A DNA stretch of 64,000 nucleotides from Phototrophicus methaneseepsis (GTDB lineage Bacteria > Chloroflexota > Anaerolineae > Aggregatilineales > Phototrophicaceae). The notes under the pieces were generated by a model that was given only the letters and a program-made list of their open reading frames with translations, was not told the DNA's origin and made no database searches. Of this stretch, positions 16,563-24,535 are shown in pieces (position 1 is the stretch's first letter; every line of letters begins with the position of its first letter). The position numbers and the translations under genes are program-made. The stretch lies in NCBI RefSeq assembly GCF_015500095.1, contig NZ_CP062983.1, positions 1,798,001 through 1,862,000 of the forward strand, in the 5' to 3' direction.

Positions 16563-17564
16563 TTAGCTGGCTTGACGCCTTTGACGAGCTAACCACAGCA
16601 CGAGGAGCGTACCAAGTATGACGCGAGGGCGTGCGCTCAGCCAGAGAATGGCTTGCAGGGCTAGGCGCATACGGTCAAAAGTCCGCGCTGATTCCCTTGG
16701 AATGGCGACATCTGCGGCCCAATCAAAATCAATGAGGTTTTCCAGATAGTGCTGTTGGACGCAGCCTTCAAGGCTAAAGACATGAATGTTCGTCGTGTGA
16801 TAAGATGCCAGCCTCAAATCACGCGCGAACTCATCCCAGGAGAGGATGCGTGACGGCAAATCGCCAATTTCGACGCCGCCCCCGGTGCTACCGACGCCAA
16901 TGCTCTGCGCCTGAGATGCATATGACCATAAACCGCCGACGCCATTCTTGCCGAAGAAGCTGGAATACAGCATCAGTACTTCACGGTCAGCAGGTACATC
17001 GACCAATTGGAACAGATGGCTAAGAGTATGAGAACCGGCCCGGCGTTCATCAATGATCGTCGGGATATGATACACATCTACACTAAAGCCATCGGCACGC
17101 ATCTGTGCGACGAGTTGTTCATAGGCAAATTGTGCCCTGACGAGTGCGTCACTTGTGGAAAAAGCCCTTTTTAGCAGGCGGAATACACCCTTCCCGCCGC
17201 TGGAGATCAAAAACTCGATTTCGTTGCGATCTGGCTCAATATCCAGGCCAATCCCGGCCCATTGTAGATTGTGCTTCGCTGACCAGTCTTTAAAGGCATG
17301 GTAACGCTGTTGCGCATAGGGCCAATTGCCTGCGTTAAACCAGTAGCCCTGCTCTTGTGGTAGTAACAGCCACGCAATGACGGGGATATTGGCAGCGTTC
17401 AGGCTGCGCACAATCTCTGCGCGACCATCGCTCATATCGCGGATGCCCATACTCACTGAAGCGCCGATTTCTTCCAGCAGTGTAACGACGCGCCCGCCTG
17501 TGAACATTTCAATTAAGCCAGGTTCATCGAGCTCACAATAAAAGATGAGATTGGGTTTGGGCAT
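16563..17564 (-). CDS. TIM-barrel-like protein with C-terminal membrane anchor, unknown
   Basis: I do not recognise a named family for this 333-residue protein. There is no signal peptide at the start (MPKPNLIFYCELDEPG), yet a hydrophobic helix lies near 308-325, followed by RQRRQAS. The body alternates strands and helices as in a TIM barrel. It includes VIAWLLLP, then a strand end WAGIGLDIEPDRNEIE with two or three acids in the place where glycoside-hydrolase-like barrels carry catalytic acids. FSVDVYHIPTI and VLMLYSSFFG follow. A sugar-related hydrolase-like role is a guess. It stands alone, with its own terminator at 16507. Confidence 0.7.
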   Translation of the reverse strand: MPKPNLIFYCELDEPGLIEMFTGGRVVTLLEEIGASVSMGIRDMSDGRAEIVRSLNAANIPVIAWLLLPQEQGYWFNAGNWPYAQQRYHAFKDWSAKHNLQWAGIGLDIEPDRNEIEFLISSGGKGVFRLLKRAFSTSDALVRAQFAYEQLVAQMRADGFSVDVYHIPTIIDERRAGSHTLSHLFQLVDVPADREVLMLYSSFFGKNGVGGLWSYASQAQSIGVGSTGGGVEIGDLPSRILSWDEFARDLRLASYHTTNIHVFSLEGCVQQHYLENLIDFDWAADVAIPRESARTFDRMRLALQAILWLSARPRVILGTLLVLWLARQRRQAS

Positions 17565-17688
17565 GTTTTATCCGTTCATATGTGACATCAGATCATGCTT
17601 TGAGTGTAACGTAAAATAGGCCCTGCCAACAATGAGATAAGGCCATCAAGAAGCGTGCCAAAAGTGAGGATAGAGGATAAATAAAGCA

Positions 17689-17719
17689 AATGGGGCACGA
17701 TAGATCGTCGTGCCCCATT
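17689..17719 (-). terminator. Terminator of the SH3/excalibur gene
   Basis: AATGGGGCACGA (17689-17700) pairs perfectly with TCGTGCCCCATT (17708-17719). On the minus strand it is followed by a T-rich stretch, 34 bp past the stop at 17753. Confidence 0.8.
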
Positions 17720-17752
17720 GTTGGTGTCAGAGGTTGCGTATAAAGCGAGTAT

Positions 17753-19462
17753 TTAGCGAGGCTGGCAGGCAAGCTCCGCTTCGCACGGTACACCATCTGC
17801 ATCTGCATCTAAGCTGAAGTTACCCGCATCGTAACAGGCGTAAGCCTCACTACAACTCACGAACTGAATGCAGGTAAAGGCCAGCGATGGGCAGACCACA
17901 TCCGGTTGGGCGCCACCACCTGGTGTCAGCAGTGGGTCCGGTGTCGCAGGTGCGGGGCCTAAACCCGCGTCATACAGCGCTTCAGGGTCCGTCGTGAGTT
18001 CAAAGGCGTTCGTATCCGGGTTCCAGATGAGCAGCTCAACGACCGGTGCGAAAGTCGTATCCTGCAAGCGGAAGGCGAACTGCCCAACGCCCGGTGCGGC
18101 ATCACCAAGGTGGGCGATGATCAGGACATAGCGTGTCAGCCGTGGAATGGTGATGTTACTGACGTTCAGGCGTGTATACGGTGCACCTTCACCCAGGGAG
18201 ACGAAGTCCTTTGGTGAATCCAGCGGGCTAATCGACATGAACAACGAGACGCTGCTGCCTGGGACGGGCAAAGCCTGGAAATCAAGGACCTGGCCTTCCA
18301 ACGCGTCGAAGCAGTAGCCCGCGACATTCTTGCGGATGCCAAATTCTTCAAGGTATATCTGGCCGATGCGGATCACGGGTAAGATTTCCGTCCGCCCATT
18401 GAAGTTGAGCAGGCATTCATCAATACCGGGTTCGCCACTCGGCAGCAGGGGCGTAATTCGATCTCTCAGCGAGGCGAATTGACGTTCCGCAAGGTTGATT
18501 GCTTCCAGCGCGCCAGCCGCCGTCGCCTGACCCACGAGATTTTCCGTCCCTGGTTGGTTACAGACTTCGATAAAGAGATCAATCGCAAAGCGAATGTTGA
18601 ACATCGCATCGTTGAAATCGCGCTGAATGGGTTCCAACTCGACGTAATTGGCAGCCAGCAGCGGTTGTGCAATCGCAATATCGCTGGGCCGGGCCGGATA
18701 GCTGGTGCACTGAGCGCGTCCAGTCAGGGCGGCATCCGTCCAACTGGCGCGTATCTGGTCCAACGAAGGCTGTGCCAGATCAAGCCGCTCCAACATCAAA
18801 CGCAGCAGGGCAATATAATCCTCGCCAGAATCCGTAATGATCGGTGGGGATTCCGCGACGATACCATCGACAGGTAAGGCATTAATGTTCCCATCAAGGA
18901 CTTCGACATAGCGCGCGGCGACCCAACCGACAGTGCCATCATACAAAACCTGATACCAGCTTGTATCAGCAAAGCGGCCCGTCAGCATAATGCCTTCGTT
19001 GCGGTTGATATTGCCAATGGTGATATAAGCGCGGCTTGGCCCACTGCGTATCCGTAAGCCGGCTGTCGCGCGCCCTGCCACAGAGGCCCCACCGAAGTTA
19101 TTGAGATAACCGGACCTCGGTGCATCGAAGCCGCCATAAGGGATACTCCGTGGGTCAGCGACGGGTAAGGCCTCCACATCACCTTCTAAGATGAGCAGGG
19201 GCGCAATATTGACCCAACCTTCGTTGCTGGCATAGATCACACGGATCCACTGCGCATCTGCGCTGCGCGCGGTAACCGTCTCGAAGACGTAACCGGCTTC
19301 GACAGTATCCAGGACTTCTGCACCGATGGCTGGTATTAGGCGAATATTGGAAAACTCATTAATCACCACTGCGCGCACACCAAATTGTGCTGAAACCGTA
19401 AACATCACGGTGACGAGGCTGCACACCAGGGCGAAGAGGATACCAAGACGGGGCACACGCAT
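17753..19462 (-). CDS. Secreted protein: two SH3b domains, Cys-pair helical domain, PPC-like and excalibur domains
   Basis: The 569-residue protein has a signal peptide (VPRLGILFALVCSLVTVMFTVSA). Two SH3b domains follow near 30-90 and 125-190 (LRIRSGPSRAYITIGNI, GWVAARYVEVL). Residues about 220-345 form a helical domain with Cys252 and Cys301, 48 residues apart, and an ELEPI motif. The same pattern occurs twice in the protein encoded at 53897. Next comes a PPC-like beta domain (about 365-500). The C-terminus is an excalibur calcium-binding motif (LDADADGVPCEAELAC). It probably works at the cell surface. No enzyme domain is seen. Confidence 0.82.
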   Translation of the reverse strand: MRVPRLGILFALVCSLVTVMFTVSAQFGVRAVVINEFSNIRLIPAIGAEVLDTVEAGYVFETVTARSADAQWIRVIYASNEGWVNIAPLLILEGDVEALPVADPRSIPYGGFDAPRSGYLNNFGGASVAGRATAGLRIRSGPSRAYITIGNINRNEGIMLTGRFADTSWYQVLYDGTVGWVAARYVEVLDGNINALPVDGIVAESPPIITDSGEDYIALLRLMLERLDLAQPSLDQIRASWTDAALTGRAQCTSYPARPSDIAIAQPLLAANYVELEPIQRDFNDAMFNIRFAIDLFIEVCNQPGTENLVGQATAAGALEAINLAERQFASLRDRITPLLPSGEPGIDECLLNFNGRTEILPVIRIGQIYLEEFGIRKNVAGYCFDALEGQVLDFQALPVPGSSVSLFMSISPLDSPKDFVSLGEGAPYTRLNVSNITIPRLTRYVLIIAHLGDAAPGVGQFAFRLQDTTFAPVVELLIWNPDTNAFELTTDPEALYDAGLGPAPATPDPLLTPGGGAQPDVVCPSLAFTCIQFVSCSEAYACYDAGNFSLDADADGVPCEAELACQPR

Positions 19463-19632
19463 AGTGGATTACTCCAGGTTTTGGGCAACAAAAGAGCCAA
19501 ACACATAAAACAGGCATGATCTATCCATGCCCATTGCTGCCAATAATCATGGCGACTATTTCTATTTTACGCAAGCTGCGCGTTTCGACCAACAAAGGCA
19601 TTGGTCCTAAACCCGGCTGCTTGCTGTAACGA

Positions 19633-20772
19633 TCATTCTTGCGATTCTTTTTGTGATGGTTGTTTTTGCGACGGCTGCCTTTGCGATGATGGCCTTTGTG
19701 GCGCTTGCTTCGTTTGCTTTTGCGATACCTGCTTTTGCGACATCTGCTTTTGTGGTGCTTGCTGAGGTGCCGCCCCTGACAGCGCGTCTTCATCGGCGGC
19801 CCCGTTCGAAGGCTGGGCCGCATCCGGCAAAGAGACAGGCGGACGTGTAATCATCGTCGCATCAATATCCTGCTGGCTTCTTTCGCCACCATTTAAGCGC
19901 TCTAGCAGGCCCCTGGGCTGTTCTTGCTCACCGTCCTGGGCAGACCTTGGCGCGTTCTTCGCCTGTGGGCGGCGCTTTTGGAGCCTGTTCAACAACCCTG
20001 TTGTCGTCACTTTGCTATTGAGCATATCCGTTTCTAAGGGTTGGTTATGGGCCAGCGCACGACGCGCTTCTGGGGTGCCGATATGGCGCAGAGCAGCTCT
20101 TACGACTTTACGCATCTCGTTGTTGGGGTCCCGCAGATGCTTGGTCAGTGGGATTATCGACCATTCTGCTTTAAGCTGGCCCAGGATCGCCGCCGTCTTA
20201 TGCCGAGTCTGGACGTTGGAATGTCGCAGCATCTTAAGCAGGGTCTCTTTAACGCTGGTGTCATCCATCTTAAGCAGTGCTTCTGCGATCCCGGCGCGTA
20301 CCTGGATCGAGCGGCCTTCATCGCGCAAAATCTGCATCAATGGCTCAAAGGCGCTGGCTTCTCTTAAATTGACGAGGCTTTGCGCTGCTGCAACAACGAC
20401 ATCTGGGTTATCGTTAGTGAGTTTATCAATTAAGCGATCAACCAGAATCTGGCGTTTATCCATCGCCGTATTGAGCTGGGTTGGCAGTTCCGGGAAGTCG
20501 TCAATGAGGCTGTTCAATGCCGTGACGAGGCCCGTTTTTGTGCTGGTATCCGGCTCGGTTTTAATGACTTCTTGCAATGCGGGGATAGCCGACTTGGCAT
20601 CTAAAGCCAACAATGCCGCCGCCGCACGCTTACGACGCTGAGCACTGGGACTGCGCAATGCTTGGATAAGGCCATCGATATCTTTCTGGGCTTGCAGCCG
20701 CCAGATATCTATTTCTTTTTGGCTCACGGTTTCGTTGCCTGGTTTGTTACGCTCATGTGGATATTGTAACAT
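19633..20772 (-). CDS. HEAT-repeat protein with Gln/Lys/Ser-rich tail
   Basis: The 379-residue protein has no signal peptide. From about residue 30 to 235 it is built of HEAT/PBS-lyase-like repeats: RRKRAAAALLALDAKSAIPALQEVI, NPDVVVAAAQSLVNLREASAFEPLMQIL, VRAGIAEALLKM, and RHKTAAILGQLKAEWSIIPLTKHLRDPNNEMRKVVRAALRHIGTPEA. The following 100 residues are disordered, ending in a low-complexity tail of PQK/SQKQ units (about 330-379). The DNA of that tail is itself repetitive. It is probably a scaffold with a sticky tail; the function is unknown. A GTG start at codon 16 (VSQKEIDIW) is possible. Confidence 0.8.
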   Translation of the reverse strand: MLQYPHERNKPGNETVSQKEIDIWRLQAQKDIDGLIQALRSPSAQRRKRAAAALLALDAKSAIPALQEVIKTEPDTSTKTGLVTALNSLIDDFPELPTQLNTAMDKRQILVDRLIDKLTNDNPDVVVAAAQSLVNLREASAFEPLMQILRDEGRSIQVRAGIAEALLKMDDTSVKETLLKMLRHSNVQTRHKTAAILGQLKAEWSIIPLTKHLRDPNNEMRKVVRAALRHIGTPEARRALAHNQPLETDMLNSKVTTTGLLNRLQKRRPQAKNAPRSAQDGEQEQPRGLLERLNGGERSQQDIDATMITRPPVSLPDAAQPSNGAADEDALSGAAPQQAPQKQMSQKQVSQKQTKQAPQRPSSQRQPSQKQPSQKESQE

Positions 20773-20923
20773 AACTTAGTGGTCATCACGGGGCGATATC
20801 ATCTCTAAGTTGTATGTAGAACCGCACAAAACAAGATGGTTATGGCTTGGCTGTGCCAAATGCTCCCACCACAGGGATTTTACGATGAAATGCCCTGATG
20901 GTAGTTCAATGAATGGAATCGTT

Positions 20924-20956
20924 AAAAAAGTCAGGCACATCCAACCGGATGTGCCT
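20924..20956 (-). terminator. Terminator of the triple-SH3 gene
   Basis: AGGCACATCC (20933-20942) pairs with GGATGTGCCT (20947-20956) around AACC. On the minus strand it is followed by CTGA and TTTTTT at 20929-20924. Confidence 0.85.
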
Positions 20957-20982
20957 GCGCCTATTCATGGGCTATTGCAAGC

Positions 20983-21912
20983 TTAGCGAGGTTCCAGCCA
21001 GTAAGTATTGCCTTGGCCTTCTGCCGTCCAGCCCACGACATCGCCGTAGGAGACCTGCCACCATGCTGTATTATCCGCGCAGTAGGGGCCGCTCATGACG
21101 GTGAACCAACCACCCGCCGGGATCAAACCCAAAGAGGTGTTCGCATAACCGGGCAGCGTGCGGATATGGTTGGGCAGGTTCGGCGTGGTCGTCACGCGTC
21201 CCAGCCCACCTGGGATGAGCCGTGAGACCATGAAGCCTGCACATTGCGGTGCGTTGATGTCAACAGGCTCAACCCAATAGGTGTTGATCCCTTCACCTTC
21301 TGCTGTCCAGCCAACGAGGTCCTGATATTGGACTTCCCACCACCAGCGGCCATCTGTGCCGCACTGCGGGCCATTGAGCACGTTGAAGACACCGCCACCG
21401 GGGATTTCTCCGAGGACGACGCTCCAGTAAGCACCGGTGCTCTGTGTGCCGGGTGCGGAACGGACAACATTAGGTAGGCCGGGCGTCACGCGGCCATTGC
21501 CGCCAACGTTCAGACGATTGGGCAGAGCACAGACCACAGGTGTTGGCCCAGGCCCGACAACGCCGGATGGCTCCAACCAGTAGAGATTCCAACCATTACC
21601 TTCTGCAGTCCAGCCGACGAGGTTGCCATACTGAACACGCCACCAATAAAAGCCTTCTTCGCAGCGCGGCCCTTCAATGACGTAGACTTCAGCCCCCGCC
21701 GGGATCCGCCCAATCACGTTATTACGCAGGGATGGCTCACTGCGCATCCGGTTAGGCAGATTGCTCTGAGTGGTGACGCGTGCATTATAGCCTGCGCTGA
21801 GGCGTGTGGGCTGGTAGCAAGGAATCGTATCCGCTGCATAGGCGGGTTGGATCGACGCGCCAAATAACATGGCGATTGTGGTTAAGACGATGATCATCAA
21901 TTGATGACGCAT
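20983..21912 (-). CDS. Secreted protein with three SH3b domains
   Basis: With the start at 21912 the protein has 309 residues. A signal peptide (MRHQLMIIVLTTIAMLFGASIQPAYA) is followed by three SH3b units of about 90 residues. Each opens with a C..P.RL..G..ARVT...PN..R..PS pattern and closes with W.V.YG(D/N)(L)VGWTAEG...YWLEP. The GWTAEG element is nearly identical in all three. Nothing but these repeats is present, so it looks like a wall-binding module. GGGAGG lies seven bases before the ATG at 21912, which decides the start over 21954. The gene has its own terminator. Confidence 0.85.
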   Translation of the reverse strand: MRHQLMIIVLTTIAMLFGASIQPAYAADTIPCYQPTRLSAGYNARVTTQSNLPNRMRSEPSLRNNVIGRIPAGAEVYVIEGPRCEEGFYWWRVQYGNLVGWTAEGNGWNLYWLEPSGVVGPGPTPVVCALPNRLNVGGNGRVTPGLPNVVRSAPGTQSTGAYWSVVLGEIPGGGVFNVLNGPQCGTDGRWWWEVQYQDLVGWTAEGEGINTYWVEPVDINAPQCAGFMVSRLIPGGLGRVTTTPNLPNHIRTLPGYANTSLGLIPAGGWFTVMSGPYCADNTAWWQVSYGDVVGWTAEGQGNTYWLEPR

Positions 21913-22323
21913 TTGAGTTCCTCCCTCTAAAATTTCGTCAACCTTCTGAATCATTAGACACGGCGACTAAGCGAGGGGTTGCATTTAAAAATAAAAAAGT
22001 TGTAATAATGGTTAGCAGGTGGCTTCGTACAACCTGCACACAATTCCGGGTGCCAGCCTGTTTTCTCTATATTTTTCTATCGAGAGAACGTGACTTATGA
22101 TAAAGTGACGGCGTCAGGGCGGTATGCTGTGAAAGCATCATTGCGGAAGTATCATCTATGATGCAAAAACACAACTTGAGAATGCTCTTTGTATTTAATT
22201 TCGTATTTGATACAGAGCATATTTCATACGATGCGAGATACAGCTCGCCAGGAATTGAGACTTCAAGTGCTATAAATGATGACATGCCTTATGAAAGGAA
22301 CAAAACGCCTTTAAGCGTAATCT
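21913..22323. other. 411-bp divergent gap
   Basis: No gene was found. An imperfect stem joins ATGCTCT-TTGTAT at about 22182-22194 with ATAC-AGAGCAT at 22210-22220, about 100 bp before the epimerase gene. Its role is unclear. The left edge holds the ribosome site of the triple-SH3 gene. Confidence 0.4.
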
Positions 22324-23331
22324 ATGAAGCATATCCTCGTGGTTGGTGGTACCCGCAATGTTGGATACGCACTGACACAAGAATTAGTCAAATACGATCA
22401 CCATATTACCCTGCTAAACCGAGGGAAGGACGGCCTCCCGCTCCCGCCCGGGGTGCATCGGCTCCATGCCGACCGCACAGACCCTCAGCAGCTCAAACGC
22501 GCCTTAATGGCTAAAAACTTCGACGTGGTTGTCGATTTTGCGCTGTATAAAGGGCAAGAGGCTGAAACGATGGTCAATTTATTGACCGGGCACGTCGGGC
22601 GCTACATCTTCATGAGTACGGGGCAGGTCTACTTGGTCCGCGAAGGGGCCAAACGGCCTTTCTCAGAAGAAGACTATGAAGGCCGGGTTATGCCCGCGCC
22701 TAAAGAGCTGACCTATGCCTTCGAAGAATGGGAATACGGCTATCATAAACGCATGGCAGAGGACGTCTTCATTGCAGCCCACGTCGAACGCGGCTTCCCC
22801 TATAACTCTTTGCGCTTGCCTATGGTGAACAGCGAACGGGACCCCTTTAAACGACTGTACAATTATTATCTGCGCATGAAAGATGGTGGCCCTATCCTCA
22901 TCCCGGAAACGCCCAACTTCCCACTGCGCCATGTTTACGGCATGGATGTTGTTAAAGCGCTGATGCTGTTGATTGAAAATGATGCTGCCATCGGACGTGC
23001 CTATAACATCAGCCAGGATGAAACAGTCTCCGTGGATGAATTCCTGGGGCTACTGGGCAAGATTATGGGGATCATCCCGGATATTCGCCGTTACAGCCGC
23101 AGCGAACTAGAAGCTGCTGGCTTTTTGCCGGATTGCTCGCCGTTTACCGAGCGCTGGATGAGTGAACTCACCAATGAGCGCAGCAAGGCCGAGCTGGGTA
23201 TGACGTATACACCGCTGGAAGAATACCTCCAACGGCTGGTGACTTATTACGAGCATACCGAGATCAAGCCCCCGCCAACCTTTAAACGCCGCCATGCAGA
23301 AGTCGAATTTGTGGAGCGCAACCCGTATTAG
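22324..23331 (+). CDS. NAD-dependent epimerase/dehydratase (atypical SDR)
   Basis: The 335-residue protein has a Rossmann start MKHILVVGGTRNVGYALTQEL, the GGTxxxG form of extended or atypical SDRs. Later it has ADRTD, VVVDFAL, MSTGQVY and a long C-terminal substrate domain (RHVYGMDVVKALMLLIEN, AYNISQDETVSVDEFLGLL). The usual YxxxK is represented around EWEYGYHKRMAEDV, with YGYHK as the YxxxK-like motif. This resembles plant and bacterial mRNA-binding CSP41-like or isoflavone-reductase-like SDRs. The substrate is probably a nucleotide sugar or similar but is not certain. The GNAT gene follows in the same direction. Confidence 0.85.
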   Translation: MKHILVVGGTRNVGYALTQELVKYDHHITLLNRGKDGLPLPPGVHRLHADRTDPQQLKRALMAKNFDVVVDFALYKGQEAETMVNLLTGHVGRYIFMSTGQVYLVREGAKRPFSEEDYEGRVMPAPKELTYAFEEWEYGYHKRMAEDVFIAAHVERGFPYNSLRLPMVNSERDPFKRLYNYYLRMKDGGPILIPETPNFPLRHVYGMDVVKALMLLIENDAAIGRAYNISQDETVSVDEFLGLLGKIMGIIPDIRRYSRSELEAAGFLPDCSPFTERWMSELTNERSKAELGMTYTPLEEYLQRLVTYYEHTEIKPPPTFKRRHAEVEFVERNPY

Positions 23332-23391
23332 GGGAACGTTGATTTGGCAGGATAAGGCCCTGCACCAGGATTGATGTTAAGGGAAACGTGC

Positions 23392-23859
23392 ATGATGTCG
23401 GTTCAGGTCACCTTATCGCCAGTTGATGAAGCTGGCCCGGTAGCAGAGCGCATCCTACGTACTCTGCCTGCATGGTTCGGCATTGAAGAAGCCACGCTCG
23501 AATATATCCGCGATGCTCATGCCAACCCAACCTTCGTCGCCGATGATGGCGGCGAGGCGGTTGGCTTTCTCACCCTTGTGGTGCATACAGCCTATGCTGC
23601 GGAAATCCACGTGATGGGCGTCTTGCCGTCTTATCATCGCCAGGGTGTGGGGCGGCAGATGGTCGCTGTCGCAGAGGCTTACCTGCGGCGACAGGGTATT
23701 GCGTATTTGCAGGTTAAAACGCTCAATGATACGCACCCGGATGAGGGTTATGCGCGGACGCGGCAGTTTTATTTAGCCATGGGCTTTCGTCCGTTGGAAG
23801 TCTTCCCGGATTTATGGGGTCCCCATAATCCCTGTTTGCAACTCATCAAAGCGCTGTAA
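23392..23859 (+). CDS. GNAT family N-acetyltransferase
   Basis: The 155-residue protein shows the GNAT fold. The acetyl-CoA motif A is EIHVMGVLPSYHRQGVGRQMVAVAEAYLRRQG (RxGxGxQ/R as RQGVGR), then YLQVKTLND and an end ARTRQFYLAMGFRPLEVF. It probably acetylates a small molecule or protein amine, but the substrate is unknown. AAGGGA lies upstream of the ATG at 23392. An earlier TTG or ATG (23371/23374) is also in frame. It follows the SDR gene by 60 bp and probably shares its transcript. Its stop abuts the stop of the convergent thioesterase gene. Confidence 0.88.
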   Translation: MMSVQVTLSPVDEAGPVAERILRTLPAWFGIEEATLEYIRDAHANPTFVADDGGEAVGFLTLVVHTAYAAEIHVMGVLPSYHRQGVGRQMVAVAEAYLRRQGIAYLQVKTLNDTHPDEGYARTRQFYLAMGFRPLEVFPDLWGPHNPCLQLIKAL

Positions 23860-24342
23860 TTAGTCTGCCTCTTTTTTGAACATCCGGCTGGGCACCCGCA
23901 CAGCGACGGTTTCCGCACGGACGGTTTCCACATCCTGGGCATAAACGCTGCACGTCACGACGATTTTGCGCTCGCCCATCTCTTTGATGCGTGCTTCTAG
24001 CACAAGTTCGACACCCATCGGCGTAGGCTTGAGGTAGCTCACGTTGAGGTTGCCCGTAACACAGGTAATTTCCGGGTCGGTACCAGGGGCGCGCCCCGCG
24101 GCATCATAAGCGGCGGCGATGGCTGTCCCAATGCTGTGGCAGTCAATCAGGCTGGCGATGAGGCCGCCGTAAACAAAACCTGGGAAGGCCGTATGCTCTG
24201 GGCGTGGTGTAAACGTAGAACGCCCGATTTCTCCATCCCAAAATGTCTTGATATGCAGCCCATCCGCATTGTGTTTGCCACAGCCATAGCAAATCGCCAC
24301 GTCGTCTTTGTAAAAATTCTGGATGGGTTGTTGGCTCATCAT
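23860..24342 (-). CDS. PaaI-like hotdog-fold thioesterase
   Basis: The 160-residue protein starts with a CYGCGKHNADGLHIKTFWDGE segment, typical of a hotdog subgroup with an N-terminal CxGCGxxNPxGL motif. The core is HTAFPGFVYGGLIASLIDCHSIGTAIAA, where the hotdog helix carries the likely catalytic Asp/His. CVTGNLNVSYLKPTPMGVELVLEARIKEMGERKIVVTCSVY follows. It probably hydrolyses an acyl-CoA thioester. It starts MMS, so 24339 is equally possible. The divergent neighbour is the PPC-repeat peptidase-like gene, and a TTGGGATAA word sits just upstream. Confidence 0.88.
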   Translation of the reverse strand: MMSQQPIQNFYKDDVAICYGCGKHNADGLHIKTFWDGEIGRSTFTPRPEHTAFPGFVYGGLIASLIDCHSIGTAIAAAYDAAGRAPGTDPEITCVTGNLNVSYLKPTPMGVELVLEARIKEMGERKIVVTCSVYAQDVETVRAETVAVRVPSRMFKKEAD

Positions 24343-24535
24343 AAAAAATACTTTCTACTTGGGATAACGTGTTTTGCAATAAACAGCATGGTTATGTCCT
24401 CGTCATGGAGGCCTTGTCGGTGATTATAGCATCGTGGGGAGGGCGCGTAATGCAATTTTTACAGAATATAATGTATTGTTGCAGATAATCACTGTTAAAC
24501 TCATATAGCTTAACGATAGCGAATTGGAAAAACAG

